Below, in pieces: positions 1 to 7,444 of a stretch of 16,855 bases of DNA (position 1 is its first letter; each line of letters begins with the position of its first letter). A program made the translations under genes and the position numbers. The DNA is from JAVVEW01 sp032251045 (GTDB lineage: Bacteria > Pseudomonadota > Gammaproteobacteria > Methylococcales > Methylomonadaceae): assembly GCA_032251045.1 (NCBI GenBank), contig JAVVEW010000054.1:1-16855 (forward strand), written 5' to 3'. The notes beneath the pieces were generated by a model. It saw only the letters and a list, made by a program, of their open reading frames with translations, was not told where the DNA came from and searched no databases.

Positions 1-582
1 CTGCGCATGACTGGGCGTGGTGGTAAAGCGCCTGATCAGCGGATAACGCGCCGCCGCCGCAACCATGCGCGCCAGCTCACGGGCGCTGGAAACGTTCTGC
101 GCATACAAACCGGTAGGGTCACGAAACTGGGTATAGTGCAAACCTAAGGCCTTAGCTTTACGATTCATCGCTTTGACAAAGCCGGCCTTCCCCCCAGGAT
201 AAGCCCGGGACAAGGCCGATGCGGCGCGATTTTCTGACGACATTAACGCCAGCCGCAACATTTCCAGCCGTGATAATCGCGTCCCCACCGGTAAACGGGA
301 ATAACTGTGCCGCAACGTATCCACATCCGCCTGACTGATGGTCAGAACCTCGGACATATTTGGTTTGCCATCCAGCACCACCATCGCGGTCATCAGTTTA
401 GTGATCGAGGCGATCGGCACCACATCGCGGGCATTTTTCTCATACAGAATTCGCCCGCTTTGCTGGTCCAGAACCAAGGCTGACGCCGACTTAAGGCGTG
501 GGCCGGTATTGCCGGCATGCAGTAAAGGCGCCACCCACAGCAATGCCCAAACCAGCCATATATATCTTTTATGAGTATTCAT
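1..582 (-). CDS. pbpG: D-alanyl-D-alanine endopeptidase (PBP7 family), N-terminal part, cut by left window edge
   Basis: Periplasmic penicillin-binding protein of the S11 family; PBP7 cleaves D-Ala-mDAP cross-links in peptidoglycan. Translating the minus strand from 582 gives 194 uninterrupted codons to base 1. A signal peptide covers about residues 1-23 (hydrophobic stretch ending LLHA). The SXXK active-site motif is SITK at 59-62, in the context PIASITKLMTAMVVLD, and the SXN motif is SEN at 116-118 within LALMSSENRAA, followed by YPGGKAGFVKAMN. These strings closely resemble E. coli PBP7. The KTG motif would lie beyond the edge. The ATG at 582 has no clear ribosome site, and an in-frame ATG at 594 is an alternative start. 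A TATAAT box lies about 60 nt upstream. The gene is divergent from the PEPCK gene at 846. Confidence 0.92.
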   Translation of the reverse strand, partial: MNTHKRYIWLVWALLWVAPLLHAGNTGPRLKSASALVLDQQSGRILYEKNARDVVPIASITKLMTAMVVLDGKPNMSEVLTISQADVDTLRHSYSRLPVGTRLSRLEMLRLALMSSENRAASALSRAYPGGKAGFVKAMNRKAKALGLHYTQFRDPTGLYAQNVSSARELARMVAAAARYPLIRRFTTTPSHAQ

Positions 583-642
583 CGTTAATTGCATAACTTA
601 TCGATTCCAGGCCACCACGCCTGACGTGGAAGGTAGAGAAGA

Positions 643-648
643 ATTATA
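643..648 (-). promoter_or_regulatory. Possible -10 box for the PBP7 gene
   Basis: On the minus strand this is a perfect TATAAT, 60 nt upstream of the ATG at 582. It would give a transcript start near 636 and a leader of about 54 nt. The -35 position (GCCGAA or TGCCGA, depending on spacing) matches the consensus poorly, so an activator or an alternative start is possible. The rest of 583-780 holds no gene that I can support, only a small inverted repeat at 615-629 (CCACG/CGTGG). Confidence 0.3.
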
Positions 649-780
649 CCGATTGCGCTACATTTTTCGGCATTCGCGCTGACTACCGGGGCCGCACCCA
701 CGCCACGGCGCAGCGGCTTATGATGACACCATCTTGCCCTCCTTCAGGTCATGCCAGCCTCGCCTCAGCACAGGTTTTAC

Positions 781-809
781 TTTACAGGTCGGTACGCCAC
801 TGCTTAAAT
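781..809 (+). promoter_or_regulatory. Sigma-70-type promoter for the PEPCK gene
   Basis: The -35 box TTTACA (781-786) and the -10 box TTAAAT (804-809) are 17 nt apart, and a TG dinucleotide at 801-802 forms an extended -10. The predicted start is near 816, giving a leader of about 30 nt. A strong ribosome site, AAGGAGGG (833-840), lies 5 nt before the ATG at 846. This is pattern matching by eye only. Confidence 0.5.
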
Positions 810-845
810 CCCCGACTAAACTAACGTATTTTAAGGAGGGTTTGC

Positions 846-3800
846 ATGAGTTCAACAACTGAGTTGCGGCTGGACAAAGAGCGCCAGGACCGTTTGCAAC
901 AGATCAATCTACGCCTGGCGGCTCTGGGTTATCCAGTCTACCGCTGCAGCGACACGAACCCTGACTATCTTAAAGCCGCCGACAGCCTGTTGAAAAATTT
1001 TCAGCAGCAAAAAAAGTTGCTGGCTGATTACCGCTGCCCGGCTGACCAGCGCATTCAGAACTTTCTCAACCGCTATCTGGGCGATCACAGCGGCGCAACG
1101 CCCGTGCAATTGCCCGGACACACACTGACCCTGGATGAGCCGGGTCTGGCACGGGAATTGTCATTGCCTGTGGCAGAACAGGCGTTTCATTCCGACTATG
1201 TCAGCTCCTATCGAGTGTTGCAAGGCGTCCTGCACAACCCTGCCAATGACCGGCGCACTACCGAAGGCGTGTTTCATATTGCCGCTGGCGGCCTGCCAGT
1301 GCCTGCGGATAAGCGGGAAGTGCCGCTCACCGCCTACGCTGCCTTGCTGCAACAAGCCATTCAGCCCACGCATGACTTACTGCGTCTGCCGTTGACCTCA
1401 GGACAAACCGGCGCGGAAGCCCAATTATGGGTTTCATTATTGCTCCGGCCCATCGTCCAGCCGGCGATAGCCGGGCAACAGCCGGCTAAAACTATGGAAA
1501 TTCGCTTTTTCGCGCCCGGTGGCCTGGTAGCCAATCTGGATTTTGTCGAATCGATTTTCGGCAACGCCGGCGACCCATACCTGCCGGAAAACGATGCCGC
1601 GCTGGATATCGAGCACTGGACCGGCCACACCGGCTGCATCATTCTGGCGCCACATCTGGTCAACTGCCGGAAACAAGACCTGGGACTGCCGCATTACGAC
1701 CAGGCCACCGAACGCCAGCGCCGTGACGGCATGTGCTGGCGCGATAAGAAGGAACGCTACAACGATGGCAAAGCGTTCAAACTGGTCTGCCGGGATATGG
1801 ATGGCGTGATTGTGACCTTGATCGCCGATAACTATTTCGGCTACAGCAAAAAGGAAATCAAATCGCACATCAGCTATGCCGCCAATTTGTACGGCGACAG
1901 CGAAGAAGAACATGCCGGCGGCGCGCTGGCGTTCCCGCGTTACAACCTCGGCGACAGCTACATCCCCCAGCCGGAAGACTTCACCCCGGAACAAAATTTC
2001 ATTGCCGCCTGTCAGCGTTTGCGCTCCCACATTGAAGCCCAGGAAGCCGGTTACGCCACCGACCGACACGACCCGAGCTTGATTTATCTGCCGGAAAACG
2101 CCCAGATCGAATTACCGTCACTGCGCATTTTCTGGAGCCGCAGCGGTAAAACCCACGTTCTGCCATTGCGCGCCGGGTATGACTATATCTATCCCAACGG
2201 GTTCAATGTCAGCCTGGAACGACACCCGAAAGCGCCCAGCTGGCGACTGGTCGGCACCCGCGCCGAAGGCACGTTCTGCCACAAGCCCAGCACCGTATCC
2301 GGCGGCGGCAAGTCGGAAATCGCCAAACCGGTGACCGGCGCGCTGTTATCCGGCTCGATTTATGTCGATGATTTCGAACGAGACATGGCTCAGGTCAAAG
2401 CGATCATGAGCTACGACTATAGTCACCGGTTTCTCGACCCTGAACAAAATGGTCTGGATAACCGCTCGTTGCTCAGCACCGAACGCAGCCTGGGGTCGGT
2501 GATCAAACTATTAACACCCTCGGCCAGCACCTACAGCCCCGGTCACAACCAGTGGCTGGCCGCTATTCCCCACCACATTCTGGCCATGGTGCTCATTATC
2601 AAGCGCTTTTATCGGTCAGAATGGGGCGACGCCTGGCCCGAACAGTTTTCCGTCGATTGGGTCAACGGCTACTTAGGTCATGAATTGAAATTTCAGGGGC
2701 GCAAATTGATCGCCAGTTATCTGCGCGTTGGCTTCGACAGCCAAAATGCCTGGCGGGTGTTCAAACTGCGTCAGGATTATGTCCCGGCGCGCAAAATTCA
2801 ACTGGAAGACGACATTTCGGCCAGCACCGTGGTGCCGGTCGCCATGCTAACCGGAGTCAGCGACACGGCTGAACATATCAGCGTAAAACTGGTGGAAAAT
2901 TGTGAATTGAGTTTCTTTCAGCGGCCTGATGACGCCGTGCACCGGGGCAGCGATCTGCAAACCGAGGCCGACTTAGCCGGCGACAACAATTTTATTTCCA
3001 ACTTTCAGCCATTGACCGCGCAAGATGCCCATGCACTGGTTGATGACATTATTCATTTCGAACAATTCAGCCCACCGATGCGCGACTTGATCAAGCGCGC
3101 TTCGGAATTGCCTGGTGGGGCTTATTTTGTCTCATCGGCGCATCCGCGTCTGGTTGATGGCCAGCCCAGCAAAAATGTGCGTTACCTGCAAACCCGGCCC
3201 GATTTGATCAGCAATCGTGCGCATTATCTGGCCGAGCAAAGCGCACGACTGGCGCGTGCGTTAAGCGACGGCGAGCCGGTACATTTACCGGTACACGCGG
3301 TGTTGCCGGGACGGCGCAACAATCCGCAGGATTTGGCCGCAGGTATCCGCCCGCTGGCGGTGTACAACCCCATCCATTATCAGGAACTGCCGGAATTGTT
3401 CATGGACCTGATTTGCAGTTTGACCGGCAAGTCGCCATCAACCACCGGCGCCGGTTCAGAAGGTGCGCTGACCAAGGGGCCGTTCAACGCCTTGTGCGCG
3501 ACTGCCGACCTGAACACCGCTTTCGTCTCTTTTATTCTATGTGGTCATCATGGCTTTAGCAGTGCCGCAGGGTTCATTGGCGGTGAGCGTCAGGTCGATC
3601 ATGACATCAGCATGATTATCCCGGAACTCTGGTCACGCCTGCCGGTGGCCGAACGCGACCCACAACGCATGATCGAGCAAGGTTTCCTGGAAAAACTAGA
3701 CGATTTTGATTACCAGGGGCGCAACATCCCGGCCAGCCGCTTGGGCTATCGAATCACCGAACGTTTCGTGCATGCCAATTTCGGCAAGATTTTCGACTAC

Positions 3801-4304
3801 CCCACTGCTGTGCTTGACCAGGCCATGCTGAAGCCGGAAAGCCAGGATCTGGCCGCGTTTGTCGATGGCGTGGAAAACATTCATCAGGCCCAGCGCAAGG
3901 CCGCCGAACTGTATTTTCTGGACGGATCCATCGAGGATGCCTGCCCGCCGCTGAAGGTGTTGCTGCATATCATGGCCTATGACCATTATCAGGGTAAAAC
4001 GCTGGATGACCCCGAGCTGCGGGCGCTGTTCGACCGCGACACGGTATTAAACAGCGACTGGTACCGGCAGCGGCTGGCCATCAAGCAACAACGCGACCTG
4101 ACACTGTGGCGTCGGCACCTGTTTCAGATTGAATACTGGCTCGGCCATGATGAAGCCGGGGAAACTGACTACCGCGCCGATCTGGAGGCTAAACGCTTGC
4201 AGGCCGAGGCCAGAATCACGGAACTATCCGCGCCTGATTATCTGGAAACGCGTGTCGGCACGCTGGGTGCGGATTGGATTCATCACGCAGGTGGCGCGAA
4301 TTGA
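846..4304 (+). CDS. PPi-type phosphoenolpyruvate carboxykinase (PPi-PEPCK)
   Basis: Cytosolic enzyme of about 1150 residues that interconverts oxaloacetate plus PPi with PEP, CO2 and phosphate. The family was described in Propionibacterium and Entamoeba and is unrelated in overall sequence to ATP- or GTP-PEPCK. The assignment rests on recalled family strings and the matching length: FFAPGGLVANLDFVESIFGN from residue 221, HTGCIILAPHL from 261, a stretch containing ADNYFGYSKKEIKSHISYAANLYG, CHKPSTVSGGGKSEI with GGGKS at 486-490, a Gly/Ser-rich segment at 859-879 containing TGKSPS and GSEGALTKG, and RQVDHDISMIIPELW around 915-929. There is no signal peptide. The AAGGAGGG site 5 nt upstream fixes the ATG. 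The gene is transcribed alone and ends 4 nt from the convergent P460 stop. Many databases may still call this family hypothetical. Substrate use is inferred from the family, not proven here. Confidence 0.8.
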   Translation: MSSTTELRLDKERQDRLQQINLRLAALGYPVYRCSDTNPDYLKAADSLLKNFQQQKKLLADYRCPADQRIQNFLNRYLGDHSGATPVQLPGHTLTLDEPGLARELSLPVAEQAFHSDYVSSYRVLQGVLHNPANDRRTTEGVFHIAAGGLPVPADKREVPLTAYAALLQQAIQPTHDLLRLPLTSGQTGAEAQLWVSLLLRPIVQPAIAGQQPAKTMEIRFFAPGGLVANLDFVESIFGNAGDPYLPENDAALDIEHWTGHTGCIILAPHLVNCRKQDLGLPHYDQATERQRRDGMCWRDKKERYNDGKAFKLVCRDMDGVIVTLIADNYFGYSKKEIKSHISYAANLYGDSEEEHAGGALAFPRYNLGDSYIPQPEDFTPEQNFIAACQRLRSHIEAQEAGYATDRHDPSLIYLPENAQIELPSLRIFWSRSGKTHVLPLRAGYDYIYPNGFNVSLERHPKAPSWRLVGTRAEGTFCHKPSTVSGGGKSEIAKPVTGALLSGSIYVDDFERDMAQVKAIMSYDYSHRFLDPEQNGLDNRSLLSTERSLGSVIKLLTPSASTYSPGHNQWLAAIPHHILAMVLIIKRFYRSEWGDAWPEQFSVDWVNGYLGHELKFQGRKLIASYLRVGFDSQNAWRVFKLRQDYVPARKIQLEDDISASTVVPVAMLTGVSDTAEHISVKLVENCELSFFQRPDDAVHRGSDLQTEADLAGDNNFISNFQPLTAQDAHALVDDIIHFEQFSPPMRDLIKRASELPGGAYFVSSAHPRLVDGQPSKNVRYLQTRPDLISNRAHYLAEQSARLARALSDGEPVHLPVHAVLPGRRNNPQDLAAGIRPLAVYNPIHYQELPELFMDLICSLTGKSPSTTGAGSEGALTKGPFNALCATADLNTAFVSFILCGHHGFSSAAGFIGGERQVDHDISMIIPELWSRLPVAERDPQRMIEQGFLEKLDDFDYQGRNIPASRLGYRITERFVHANFGKIFDYPTAVLDQAMLKPESQDLAAFVDGVENIHQAQRKAAELYFLDGSIEDACPPLKVLLHIMAYDHYQGKTLDDPELRALFDRDTVLNSDWYRQRLAIKQQRDLTLWRRHLFQIEYWLGHDEAGETDYRADLEAKRLQAEARITELSAPDYLETRVGTLGADWIHHAGGAN

Positions 4305-4308
4305 GTTT

Positions 4309-4815
4309 TCAGGGAATATCAACCGGCCGGGTGAAAACGAAGTCGGTTGCTTTGGCGGCCTGATGACAGCTGGCGCATTCGCGGTCAAATTGGGCATTGT
4401 CGCCGTAGGGAATTTGCGCTTCGCCCAGCCAGCGGCCGTAGCCCCAGCCGCCGGTGGCTCGGTATTTGGCGGCATCCTTGACCATGAATTCAACATGCGA
4501 CAGCGCATCGGGCACGGTCGCGGCAGGAAAGTCCGGATGGCTGCGGTCTTTCCATACCAATTTGCCAAGAACAGCGCCGTCAGGCCAGGGCGAAGTGTTG
4601 CCGCCGTCGGCGGCCTGAATAGCGACCGGATTGCCGACAATAACCCGCAAAGAGTTGTTGTCGGTGCGGTGAGAGACGCCGATCACGCGCCAGTTACGAT
4701 AATATTTGGGCAGTTCCACGCCATTAGGCGCTGCGGGGGGTAAATCCTTGGCCGTGGCGCTATTGGCAACAACCAGCAGCGTCCAGAACGACAAAACAAC
4801 AGCTTGTAAACGCAT
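4309..4815 (-). CDS. Cytochrome P460 family protein
   Basis: Periplasmic monohaem cytochrome. Characterised P460s of Nitrosomonas and Methylococcus oxidise hydroxylamine (with NO) and carry a lysine-haem cross-link. The 168-residue product has a signal peptide cut near ATA-K (residues 21-23), a conserved core and one haem motif, CASCH, at 147-151, followed by ATDFVFTR. Aligned from memory with N. europaea P460, K85 in DGAVLGKLVW falls on the cross-linking Lys70 (DGTVMVKELV), which favours a true P460 over cytochrome c'-beta. The start is set by GGAG lying 6 nt before the ATG at 4815; the ATG at 4818 is only 3 nt from GGAG, so it is less likely. It lies downstream of rpoS on the same strand, separated by about 150 nt with a hairpin, and is convergent with the PEPCK gene. 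Whether this protein acts on hydroxylamine or NO is inference. Confidence 0.85.
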   Translation of the reverse strand: MRLQAVVLSFWTLLVVANSATAKDLPPAAPNGVELPKYYRNWRVIGVSHRTDNNSLRVIVGNPVAIQAADGGNTSPWPDGAVLGKLVWKDRSHPDFPAATVPDALSHVEFMVKDAAKYRATGGWGYGRWLGEAQIPYGDNAQFDRECASCHQAAKATDFVFTRPVDIP

Positions 4816-4902
4816 CATGAGCTCCAGGTTCGATGACTTGAAACGCCATTCAGGCGGGTTTAATGTGAACTTCAACACCAGGTTGTGCAGGTAACCGAAA
4901 CG

Positions 4903-4948
4903 ATGCCGCAAGCCGGTGTGGGCATGCCTCGCCGGCGACACTCGGCAT
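4903..4948 (-). terminator. Nested inverted repeat after rpoS, possible factor-independent structure
   Basis: Outer arms ATGCCG (4903-4908) and CGGCAT (4943-4948) enclose inner arms GCCGG (4912-4916) and CCGGC (4932-4936), with the palindrome GGCATGCC (4921-4928) in the loop. It begins 17 nt after the rpoS stop in the direction of transcription. No U-run follows on the minus strand, so it may protect the rpoS 3' end or attenuate rather than act as a full intrinsic terminator. Confidence 0.3.
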
Positions 4949-4965
4949 AAACGCATAACAGGACT

Positions 4966-5925
4966 CTAATGAAAAATAGCCTCGAATGAGTAACCACCAA
5001 ACTCCAGTATTTCCTTCAATCGTTTCAAGCCTTCCATCTGAATCTGCCGAACCCGCTCGCGGGTAACGCCCAGCTCGGCAGCCACCTGCTCCAAGGTCGA
5101 GGCCTCATAACCGCACAAACCGTAACGCCGACAGATAACCTCTTTTTGTTTTTCCGCCAGCTGCCCAACCCACTGCCCGACCCGCTCACTGACATGCTGG
5201 GCCTGTAAAGTCTCCGCAGGCGTCACCCCGCCCTGATCGGCCAAATGATCCAGCAAGGGTTTATCGGTTTCTTTAGTCTGAACCGAATCAATCGAGCAAA
5301 CACGCTCATTCAGTTTGAGCATTTTTTCGACCACCGTGATGGGCTTATCCAGATAGTCGGCAATTTCTTCCGCGCTGGGGTCATGACTGAGTTGCTGAGC
5401 CAATGAACGCTGCGCTTTAAGATAAACATTCATTTCCTTGATAATGTGAATAGGCAGACGAATGGTGCGCGTTTGATTCATGATGGCGCGCTCAATGGTT
5501 TGCCGTATCCACCAGGTGGCATAGGTCGAGAAACGAAAGCCACGATCCGGGTCGAATTTTTCAACGGCGCGTATCAAGCCCAGATTGCCTTCCTCAATCA
5601 AATCCAGAATGGGTAACCCCCGGTTCAGATAACGCCGGGAAATTTTTACCACCAGACGCAGATTGCTTTCAATCATAATGCGCCGAGCCTCGGCATCACC
5701 CGCCAATACCCGCCGCCCGTAGCATCGCTCTTCCTCGGCGGTCAATAACTTGGATCGACCCAACTCGTTCAAGTAAAAACGGGTGGCATCAAACTCCAAA
5801 TTCGCATAGGTTTCGGCCTGAGGCGCAGCGAGATGCTCAGTGTCCAATTCATCACCGTAACCAAGTTCCTCACTTAAATCAATGCGTGCATGATTCTGTG
5901 AAAACTGCACCAATTCTTCAGTCAT
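4966..5925 (-). CDS. rpoS: RNA polymerase sigma factor RpoS
   Basis: Sigma-70 family general-stress and stationary-phase sigma factor. Region 1.2 is at about residues 45-75 (DATRFYLNELG). Region 2 is at about 85-160, with NLRLVVKISRRYLNRGLPILDLIEEGN and the core and -10 binding stretch RFSTYATWWIRQTIERAIMNQ. Region 3 follows at about 160-230. Region 4 carries a helix-turn-helix at about 277-303 (TLEQVAAELGVTRERVRQIQ). The 319-residue length suits RpoS, and the gene follows nlpD as in many gammaproteobacteria. K163 in IIKEMNVYLK aligns with E. coli K173, the residue needed for RssB/ClpXP turnover, so regulated proteolysis may be conserved (inference). The ATG at 5925 is chosen because AGGAG lies 6 nt upstream; the in-frame ATG at 5949 has a weaker, more distant GAGG. 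The gap to the nlpD stop is 37 nt. Confidence 0.96.
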   Translation of the reverse strand: MTEELVQFSQNHARIDLSEELGYGDELDTEHLAAPQAETYANLEFDATRFYLNELGRSKLLTAEEERCYGRRVLAGDAEARRIMIESNLRLVVKISRRYLNRGLPILDLIEEGNLGLIRAVEKFDPDRGFRFSTYATWWIRQTIERAIMNQTRTIRLPIHIIKEMNVYLKAQRSLAQQLSHDPSAEEIADYLDKPITVVEKMLKLNERVCSIDSVQTKETDKPLLDHLADQGGVTPAETLQAQHVSERVGQWVGQLAEKQKEVICRRYGLCGYEASTLEQVAAELGVTRERVRQIQMEGLKRLKEILEFGGYSFEAIFH

Positions 5926-5962
5926 GTTCGACTCCTGGACAACTGCCATACAACAGACATCC

Positions 5963-6724
5963 TCAAGGTAAAAAGTTCAAGGGGTTAACGGGCTTTCCCG
6001 ATTGACGAATCTGGAAATGCAAACGCGGCTGTCCAAGTGCGTTCTTACCCACTTCAGCAATGGCCTGTCCTTTGTTGACCCTCTGACCCTCTTGCACCAA
6101 CAAGGCTTGGTTGTTAGCGTAAGCGGAGAGAAAGGTCTCGTTGTGTTTTACAATCACCAGGTTGCCGTAACCGCGCAGACCTGAGCCTGCGTAAACCACT
6201 TTTCCAGCTTCTGCGGCGGCTACAGCCTGCCCGGCGCGCCCAGCGATATCGATACCTTTGCGCCCTGAAGCGACAAAATCAGACACCACTTTTCCCTGTA
6301 TCGGCCACTTCCAGTATAACTTTAACTTATTATCTTTAACAACTGAATTTTCTTGTTTTTTTGTTTTCGAAGATTGCCTTGCCAGCGGCGCTTTGAGTTG
6401 TTTTTTTGGTTTGTCAGGCGGCGGAAACAAACGCAAGCGCTGACCAATCTTGATGGTATAGGGAGGTGCGATGCCGTTCCATTGCGCTAAAACACGATAA
6501 CCATGCCCGGAACGAAAGCCAATGGCGTATAAAGTGTCTCCGGGCTGGACGGTGTAAAAACGCTGATTGCCGGAAAGATCATGCGCATAGGGCTTGCTGG
6601 TCGAGGCAGGAGACTTCGGGGACTGCTGGGCAGGAACGCCAGATGCGCAAGCCGCGCACAGCGCTGCAAGTCCGACACAGGTGATCAGTCGTCCGCCAAC
6701 CTGAGTCAGAACCATCATAGCCAT
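5963..6724 (-). CDS. nlpD: NlpD-like murein hydrolase activator (LysM plus degenerate LytM/M23)
   Basis: Envelope protein that in E. coli activates the septal amidase AmiC. The 253 residues begin with a hydrophobic signal at about 12-26. C26 is a possible lipid-attachment cysteine, although the CAAC context is not a textbook lipobox. A LysM domain lies at about 55-99 (YTVQPGDTLYAIG to KIGQRLRLF), then a Lys-rich linker at about 104-135, then an M23 domain at about 140-252. The catalytic set is broken: K156 stands near where the first metal His is expected (RKGIDIAG), N204 replaces the His of the usual YAH motif, and R234 replaces the first His of HxH (PRLHFQI). This matches NlpD, which is an activator rather than a peptidase. 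The ATG follows the upstream TAA directly and lacks a clear ribosome site, which suggests translational coupling. rpoS follows after 37 nt. Confidence 0.9.
   Translation of the reverse strand: MAMMVLTQVGGRLITCVGLAALCAACASGVPAQQSPKSPASTSKPYAHDLSGNQRFYTVQPGDTLYAIGFRSGHGYRVLAQWNGIAPPYTIKIGQRLRLFPPPDKPKKQLKAPLARQSSKTKKQENSVVKDNKLKLYWKWPIQGKVVSDFVASGRKGIDIAGRAGQAVAAAEAGKVVYAGSGLRGYGNLVIVKHNETFLSAYANNQALLVQEGQRVNKGQAIAEVGKNALGQPRLHFQIRQSGKPVNPLNFLP
6313..6342 (-). promoter_or_regulatory. Possible rpoS promoter inside nlpD
   Basis: On the minus strand TTGTTA (6337-6342) and TATACT (6313-6318) are 18 nt apart in the most AT-rich stretch of nlpD, which encodes the Lys/Asn-rich linker. The start would be near 6306, leaving an rpoS leader of about 380 nt. 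E. coli rpoS is likewise driven mainly from a promoter inside nlpD with a long regulatory leader. This is a match by eye and needs transcript mapping. Confidence 0.35.
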
Positions 6725-7228
6725 TTAATGTTGCAATAACATGTCTTTGGCTAAATTGATGCGCGCCGCAAAATAGTCCGATCCACCCCGGTCGGGATGA
6801 TATTTTTGCATCATGCGACGATGCGCCTGAACAACCTGTTCTCGACTGGCGCCAGGCTGTAAACCCAGAATTTGATAGGCTTCGGCAGCCGTTATAGCAC
6901 TATTTTGGCGGGTTTGACGTTGCCCTGCCCCCCGACCCGCTTCCGCCGGCTTCTGGTGACGCCATTGTTGCCATAGCCGAAACGCCTCAGGCGCCAGGCG
7001 CGCCAATACCGGCGCCACCCTCATCAGCCCCGCTAATATCACACCTAACAAGGCTAACACAGCATTCAAACGCCCGGTTAACGCCAGCACCACCACCAGC
7101 GTAATCACAATAGGCACCGAGGCGCGTCGCAACTGCTGGGCCAGCATTGCAGGCGGCTTACCGAGTAACCAACGCAACGCCCACAGCAGCCCTGCCAGCA
7201 ACAAAGCCAGCAAAATAAGTCGGATCAT
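6725..7228 (-). CDS. Membrane-anchored J-domain protein (Tim14/Pam18-like architecture)
   Basis: Probable inner-membrane DnaK co-chaperone. Hydrophobic segments lie at about residues 2-22, 37-51 and 54-76. A Gln/Arg-rich linker (about 84-110) leads to a C-terminal J domain (about 114-165) containing AYQILGLQPGAS, helix II QVVQAHRRMMQKY and the HPD motif at 144-146 followed by RGGSDYFAARINLAKDML. The N-terminal membrane anchor and extreme C-terminal short J domain resemble mitochondrial Tim14/Pam18 and the bacterial djlA-unrelated Tim14-like proteins. AGGAG 7 nt before the ATG supports the start. The stop codon directly abuts the nlpD start (TAAATG), so the two are probably cotranscribed and coupled. 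The client protein is unknown. In many proteobacteria surE-pcm precede nlpD; that arrangement is absent here. Confidence 0.85.
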   Translation of the reverse strand: MIRLILLALLLAGLLWALRWLLGKPPAMLAQQLRRASVPIVITLVVVLALTGRLNAVLALLGVILAGLMRVAPVLARLAPEAFRLWQQWRHQKPAEAGRGAGQRQTRQNSAITAAEAYQILGLQPGASREQVVQAHRRMMQKYHPDRGGSDYFAARINLAKDMLLQH

Positions 7229-7259
7229 AAGTTTACTCCTGATGCGGCCTTGACCAACA

Positions 7260-7299
7260 TTGCCTTATCAAGCTGTGCCGAGCACACTTGATAAGGCAA
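7260..7299. repeat. Long near-perfect hairpin
   Basis: Arms TTGCCTTATCAAG (7260-7272) and CTTGATAAGGCAA (7287-7299) pair perfectly over 13 bp. Inside, TGTGC (7274-7278) pairs with GCACA (7282-7286) around the loop CGA, with one bulged C at 7273. That makes 18 base pairs in 40 nt. Neither strand has a U-run after it. It lies 31 nt upstream of the J-domain gene start, so it could be a terminator-like structure for the efflux operon, a 5'-UTR element of the J-domain gene, or a repeat-family member. Confidence 0.75.
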
Positions 7300-7415
7300 A
7301 TTCATTACCCATGATACTGAAAAATCAGCTTGAGGAATGTATCCGGCCAGACGCTTCGGCAACTTGACCATAACGCATCGAGCCGACGCCACTTGACCTG
7401 CCGAATAAACCGTTA

Positions 7416-7444
7416 AAAATATGACATTTTTTCCAATCCAGCAA
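7416..7444 (-). promoter_or_regulatory. Weak sigma-70-like promoter for the J-domain/nlpD/rpoS transcript
   Basis: On the minus strand TTGCTG (7439-7444) and TATTTT (7416-7421) are 17 nt apart in an AT-rich patch, with a predicted start near 7409. The transcript would carry the 7260-7299 hairpin in its leader. Both boxes match the consensus only partly. Confidence 0.25.

Noticed and set aside
615..629. Inverted repeat CCACG/CGTGG in the pbpG-PEPCK spacer
   Set aside because: A 5-bp stem is too short to support as a regulatory site or terminator.
1437..2069. Open frame of 210 codons antisense to the PEPCK gene
   Set aside because: It is an antisense shadow of a conserved coding region with no ribosome site or recognisable domain.
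4129..4743. Plus-strand open frame of 204 codons across the PEPCK end and P460 gene
   Set aside because: It overlaps two well-supported genes in other frames and shows no domain or start signal.
5963..6724. Active M23 peptidase
   Set aside because: The zinc-binding His residues are replaced (K156 region, N204, R234), so an activator role like that of NlpD fits better.
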